Both the position numbers and the translations under genes were made by a program. Shown here in pieces: positions 60,960 through 64,000 of a stretch of 64,000 nucleotides of DNA. The notes below the pieces were generated by a model. The model searched no databases and had not been told where the DNA came from. It saw only the letters and a program-made list of their open reading frames with translations. Origin of the DNA: Malania oleifera (taxonomy: Eukaryota > Streptophyta > Magnoliopsida > Santalales > Ximeniaceae); contig NC_080419.1 in assembly GCF_029873635.1 (NCBI RefSeq), forward strand, positions 72,335,597-72,399,596, in the 5' to 3' direction. How positions within the stretch are numbered: position 1 is the stretch's first letter; every line of letters starts with the position of its first letter.

Positions 60960-62056
60960 AATGAAAATGAATGAAATGGTATGAAATGTGAAATGTGAAT
61001 GATGTAAAATGGGAAAGAACCATGTAAAGTGAAACGCTACAAAATGTCAAGCTGAGAACATGAACAGAAGATAATTACCGAAGAATGATCGACAAAATAA
61101 TGTATTATGATATTATCTAGTAGAACATGTTACGTTTGGGCTGGGCAAACTCTTTGCCTAAAGCTTGCTGAGAAAGACAAGTGCACTGGTAAGTATCAGG
61201 TGAAGCAGTAGGCTACATAACGTACTATAGTAGAGGGAAACTACTTGTATGAGTTGGTAGATTTTCCTATCTTCAGGGCCTTCATTGGTAAACTTTTGTA
61301 TGAACTATGTGAGTACGAGATTAATCTATCACTTGAGGGCTTACTAAGTAAGGTGAGTGCCCTGGTATGTTTCAGTTGTGACCTTTGGGTTACCTAAAGT
61401 ATCAGAGCAAAGGAGTGTTACGTGTAGGGGTGGGTAATCACCCCTATCCTTGGGTAATCTTGTGGGTAAAATGTCTTACATGTGTTTGATTAGGAACACA
61501 GGAAATGATTTCAGAAATTATGCTAATGATTTGCAAATGATGAAAATGAATACTTATGTTATTGACAAATCTCATGTTAGTCACACGTTGTTTTAATATA
61601 TTGTTTCTTCCCTTACTAAGATGTATCTCACCCGAATATGAACTTATCTTTATCATGACCTCCACAAGATCAAGCTTAGAGAGCTCGAGGAGAGAGCTCG
61701 AGGTGTTTGTAGCATTTTTTGGATATAGAAAAGAAAGGGTATATACTTAACTAATATTTTGTGTTGTATATAAGTTATATTTTATGTTTTATGTTTTAAG
61801 TCTTCTGAGATTTGGATGGTTGTGAAATATACTAGTGTTTGTGAATACTGAATGTTTTTGGAGATATGTGTATATATGAGCATACAAGTGATAAATAGTT
61901 ATTTTGGATTATAGATAGAAATAGTAAACTCTAGTATTATATGTGTGGAGATTATATTTATGTTTTCCGTTGCATACATGATATTAGAATGTAGATTATC
62001 AAGTAAATAAATGGATTTGCAGTACTCCGAGCCCACGTAGAGGGTCGGGGCTTTAC
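60960..62056 (+). mobile_element. Ty3/gypsy LTR remnant (probable)
   Basis: No coding content. It ends CCACGTAGAGGGTCGGGGCTTTACA, a motif typical of the 3' end of plant gypsy LTRs, and abuts a copia LTR piece at 62057. The left boundary was not determined; 60960-61080 has ATGAAATG-rich low-complexity sequence. The ORFs at 61444-61750 show no homology I recognise. Confidence 0.4.
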
Positions 62057-62159
62057 AATAGGGCACTCGTCTATGAGTCCCTGCTGTGCTGCTCCTTTAT
62101 GTTTTTCTTCCTTATTTTTTTATGAAATCCAAAGTATAAGAGTCACACCATAAACAACA
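62057..62159 (-). mobile_element. copia 3' LTR piece
   Basis: On the minus strand it starts TGTTGTTTATGGTGTGACTC at 62159, directly after the purine-rich CGCCAAGGTGGAGAT (62174-62160), the classic PPT/LTR junction of Tork-like copia elements. Only about 100 bp is recognisable before the gypsy remnant. Confidence 0.6.
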
Positions 62160-62263
62160 ATCTCCACCTTGGCGATTATACGCCCCTTAGGAGAATCCAG
62201 AAAAACATATCTAACTGCTCCACCTTGAACTTGAACCGCTCAGTTGGGTTTGTCTCCCTTCTA

Positions 62264-63999
62264 TTAATTAGAGACATGGAGTAAGTCCAAACAATGTTTG
62301 AACTTCTTAGAAGTAACTGATTTTGTTAGAATATCTACTGCATTTTCAGACATGTGAACTTTCTCTAACATAAGTTCACCAGAAGCAATTAATTCCCGAA
62401 CCCTGTGGAACCTCACATCAATGTGCTTGGTTCTAACATGATATATCAAATTCTTTGCCAAGTAAATGACACTCTGACTATCACAATGCAGCACTCCATC
62501 TTACTATAACCTTAGCTTTTTGACTAAACCGGTAAGCCATAAGGCTTCCTTTGCAGCTTTGGTAACTACCATATATTCTGCCTCAGTCATGGATAACGCT
62601 ACCAAAGACTGTACCATGGATCTCCAACATATCGATTCTCCTACAAGGGTAAATACATATCCCGTTGTAGACCTTTTGTCATCCATATCTCCAGCATAAT
62701 CAGCATCTACAAACCCCATAACTGAAAGACAACCCTGTTGCTTGCCGAACATAATGTCATATCCTGATGTACCCCATAAGTATCTGAGTACCCATTTGAT
62801 AGCTTCCCAATGCTGCCTTCTTGGATTAAAGAGAAAATTACTTACCACATTCATTGTATAAGCCAAATCTAGTATCGTACATACCATGGCATGCATCAAA
62901 CTCCCCACATTGCTAGCATATAGAACCTTCGACATGTCTCGGATTTCGTCATCCATCCTTAGGCAATCTATGGTAGACAACTTAAAATAATTCTCTAGAG
63001 GTGTACTCACCGATCTTGCATCAGTCATGCTAAACCTCTCCAACACCTTATGCACATAATCGCCCTGAGATAGCCATAATCTCGCTGCAGTTCTATCACG
63101 CGAATCCCTATACCAAGTATTTTCTTGGATGAGCCAAGATCTTTCATATCAAATTCCTTATACAACAAGTCCTTTAACTAATTCACCTCAGTCAAATCTT
63201 TTGCAACTATCAACATATCATCGATGTATAATAACAAGAAAATAAGTGAGTCATCATCAAGTTTGTTCACATATATGCAACAGTCATACTCACACCTTTT
63301 GTAGCCAATCTTGATTATGTAGGAATCAAACCGTTTATACCATTGCCTTGGAGACTGTTTCAACCCATAAAAAGATTTCTTCAACCTACAAACTAGATTT
63401 TCTTTTCTCGGTTCAATGAATCCCCCCAACTGTATCATGTAGATTTGTTCCTTCAAGTCACCATGAAGAAATGTTGTCTTCACATCTATTTGTTCCAAAT
63501 GAAAATCATAATGAGCTATCAACCCCAACACAATTCTGATAGAATTATGTCGGACGACTAGAGAAAAGATCTCATCATAATCTATCCTTTTCTTCTATGA
63601 GTATCATTTTTCCACCAAACGTGCCTTAAATTTTTCTCCTTCCTTTTTTGAAATTGCCTCCTTTTTCCTATATACCCATTTGCAACCTATCGGTCTCTTC
63701 CCATCTAGAAGCTCTACCAAATCCCAATCTTGGTTCTTATGTAGTGATTCCATCTCCTTAATCACCGCACCCATCCACCTATCTTTCTTTTGGCCATGCA
63801 TTGCCTCTTGAAATGTAGTTGGATTGTTGCAACTAGTAAGAAAAGCATAAGATACTAACTCTTCAAATTCATACCTTGGTGGAGGCTTGATAGTGCGTCT
63901 AAATCTCTGTATAGGAATATCGTCAACTTGCTGCTTTCCTGAGCTAGAACTCCCTATAACCATAGGACTATGATCAGTTACATTGCACAACATGTTCAT
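62264..63999 (-). pseudogene. Tork-like copia polyprotein, RT and RNase H part
   Basis: It enters from the right edge. 63999-63604: the linker and RT start (FQEAMHGQKKDRWMGAVIKE, WDLVELLDGKRPIGCKWVYR). 63531-63178: RT with QIDVKTTFLHGDLKEQIYM, FYGLKQSPRQWYKRFD and the polymerase motif Y-I-D-D-M-L-I. 63055-62504: RT end and RNase H start (VGSLMHAMVCTILDLAY, FVDADYAGDMDDKRSTTGY, ALSMTEAEYM). 62494-62264: RNase H end (LHCDSQSVIYLAKN, RTKHIDVRFHRVRE). Frameshifts and stops separate the pieces, so it is inactive. Motif style suggests the Tork/TNT1 lineage. Confidence 0.88.
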
Positions 64000-64000
64000 C

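Overview
The window looks like nuclear DNA of a flowering plant, probably a woody eudicot. It is AT-rich and packed with nested LTR retrotransposons and CACTA DNA transposons. Only one ordinary host gene could be supported: a three-exon class I-type chitinase (hevein domain plus GH19 domain) at 23769-25644, with a TATA box and poly(A) signals. No tRNA, rRNA, CRISPR array or bacterial-type operon was seen.

Layout, left half. 1-6711 is a minus-strand Tekay-like Ty3/gypsy chromovirus, decayed and internally deleted, with its 5' LTR at 4339-6711. 6747-10683 is a plus-strand Sirevirus (Ty1/copia) gag remnant split by a Tat-type LTR (7298-10417). 10950-12720 holds an inverted copy of a dispersed repeat and a CACTA left end. 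12880-17988 is a second Tat-type element on the minus strand (gag remnant, leader, primer-binding site, 2.6-kb LTR). 17989-20949 is a collapsed Sirevirus with a complete LTR. 20990-21880 is the 3' end of another copia element. 21881-26700 is the only stretch resembling host DNA and contains the chitinase.

Layout, right half. 26705-39417 is a pile of CACTA and gypsy sequence. Its centre is a complete 4.6-kb CACTA element (34017-38631, TSD TTT) that carries four exon fragments of a UDP-glucose pyrophosphorylase gene, a possible LRR-protein N-terminus, and a long hairpin-forming subterminal array. It sits inside a tandemly repeated ~0.85-kb sequence. 39418-42100 is the 3' part of a gag-only LTR element, and 42105-43213 is a minus-strand Sirevirus LTR piece. 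43222-60952 is a large plus-strand Sirevirus lacking its 5' LTR. It is interrupted by a 7.0-kb gag-only LTR element (43667-50677, TSD TGACA) and by a 2.4-kb solo LTR (53927-56297, TSD TTTAG). Removing either insertion restores the host reading frame at the junction. 60960-62056 is a gypsy LTR remnant, and 62057-64000 is the 3' half of a minus-strand Tork-like copia element.

The most interesting points are: (i) a third ORF behind the Sirevirus pol gene, preceded by its own LTR-like promoter with the same short motif array as the element's LTR; (ii) family-specific clusters of short near-palindromic motifs just upstream of the TATA box in several unrelated LTRs; (iii) host-gene capture by the CACTA element. 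All boundaries and family calls come from reading the sequence; no database search was possible.
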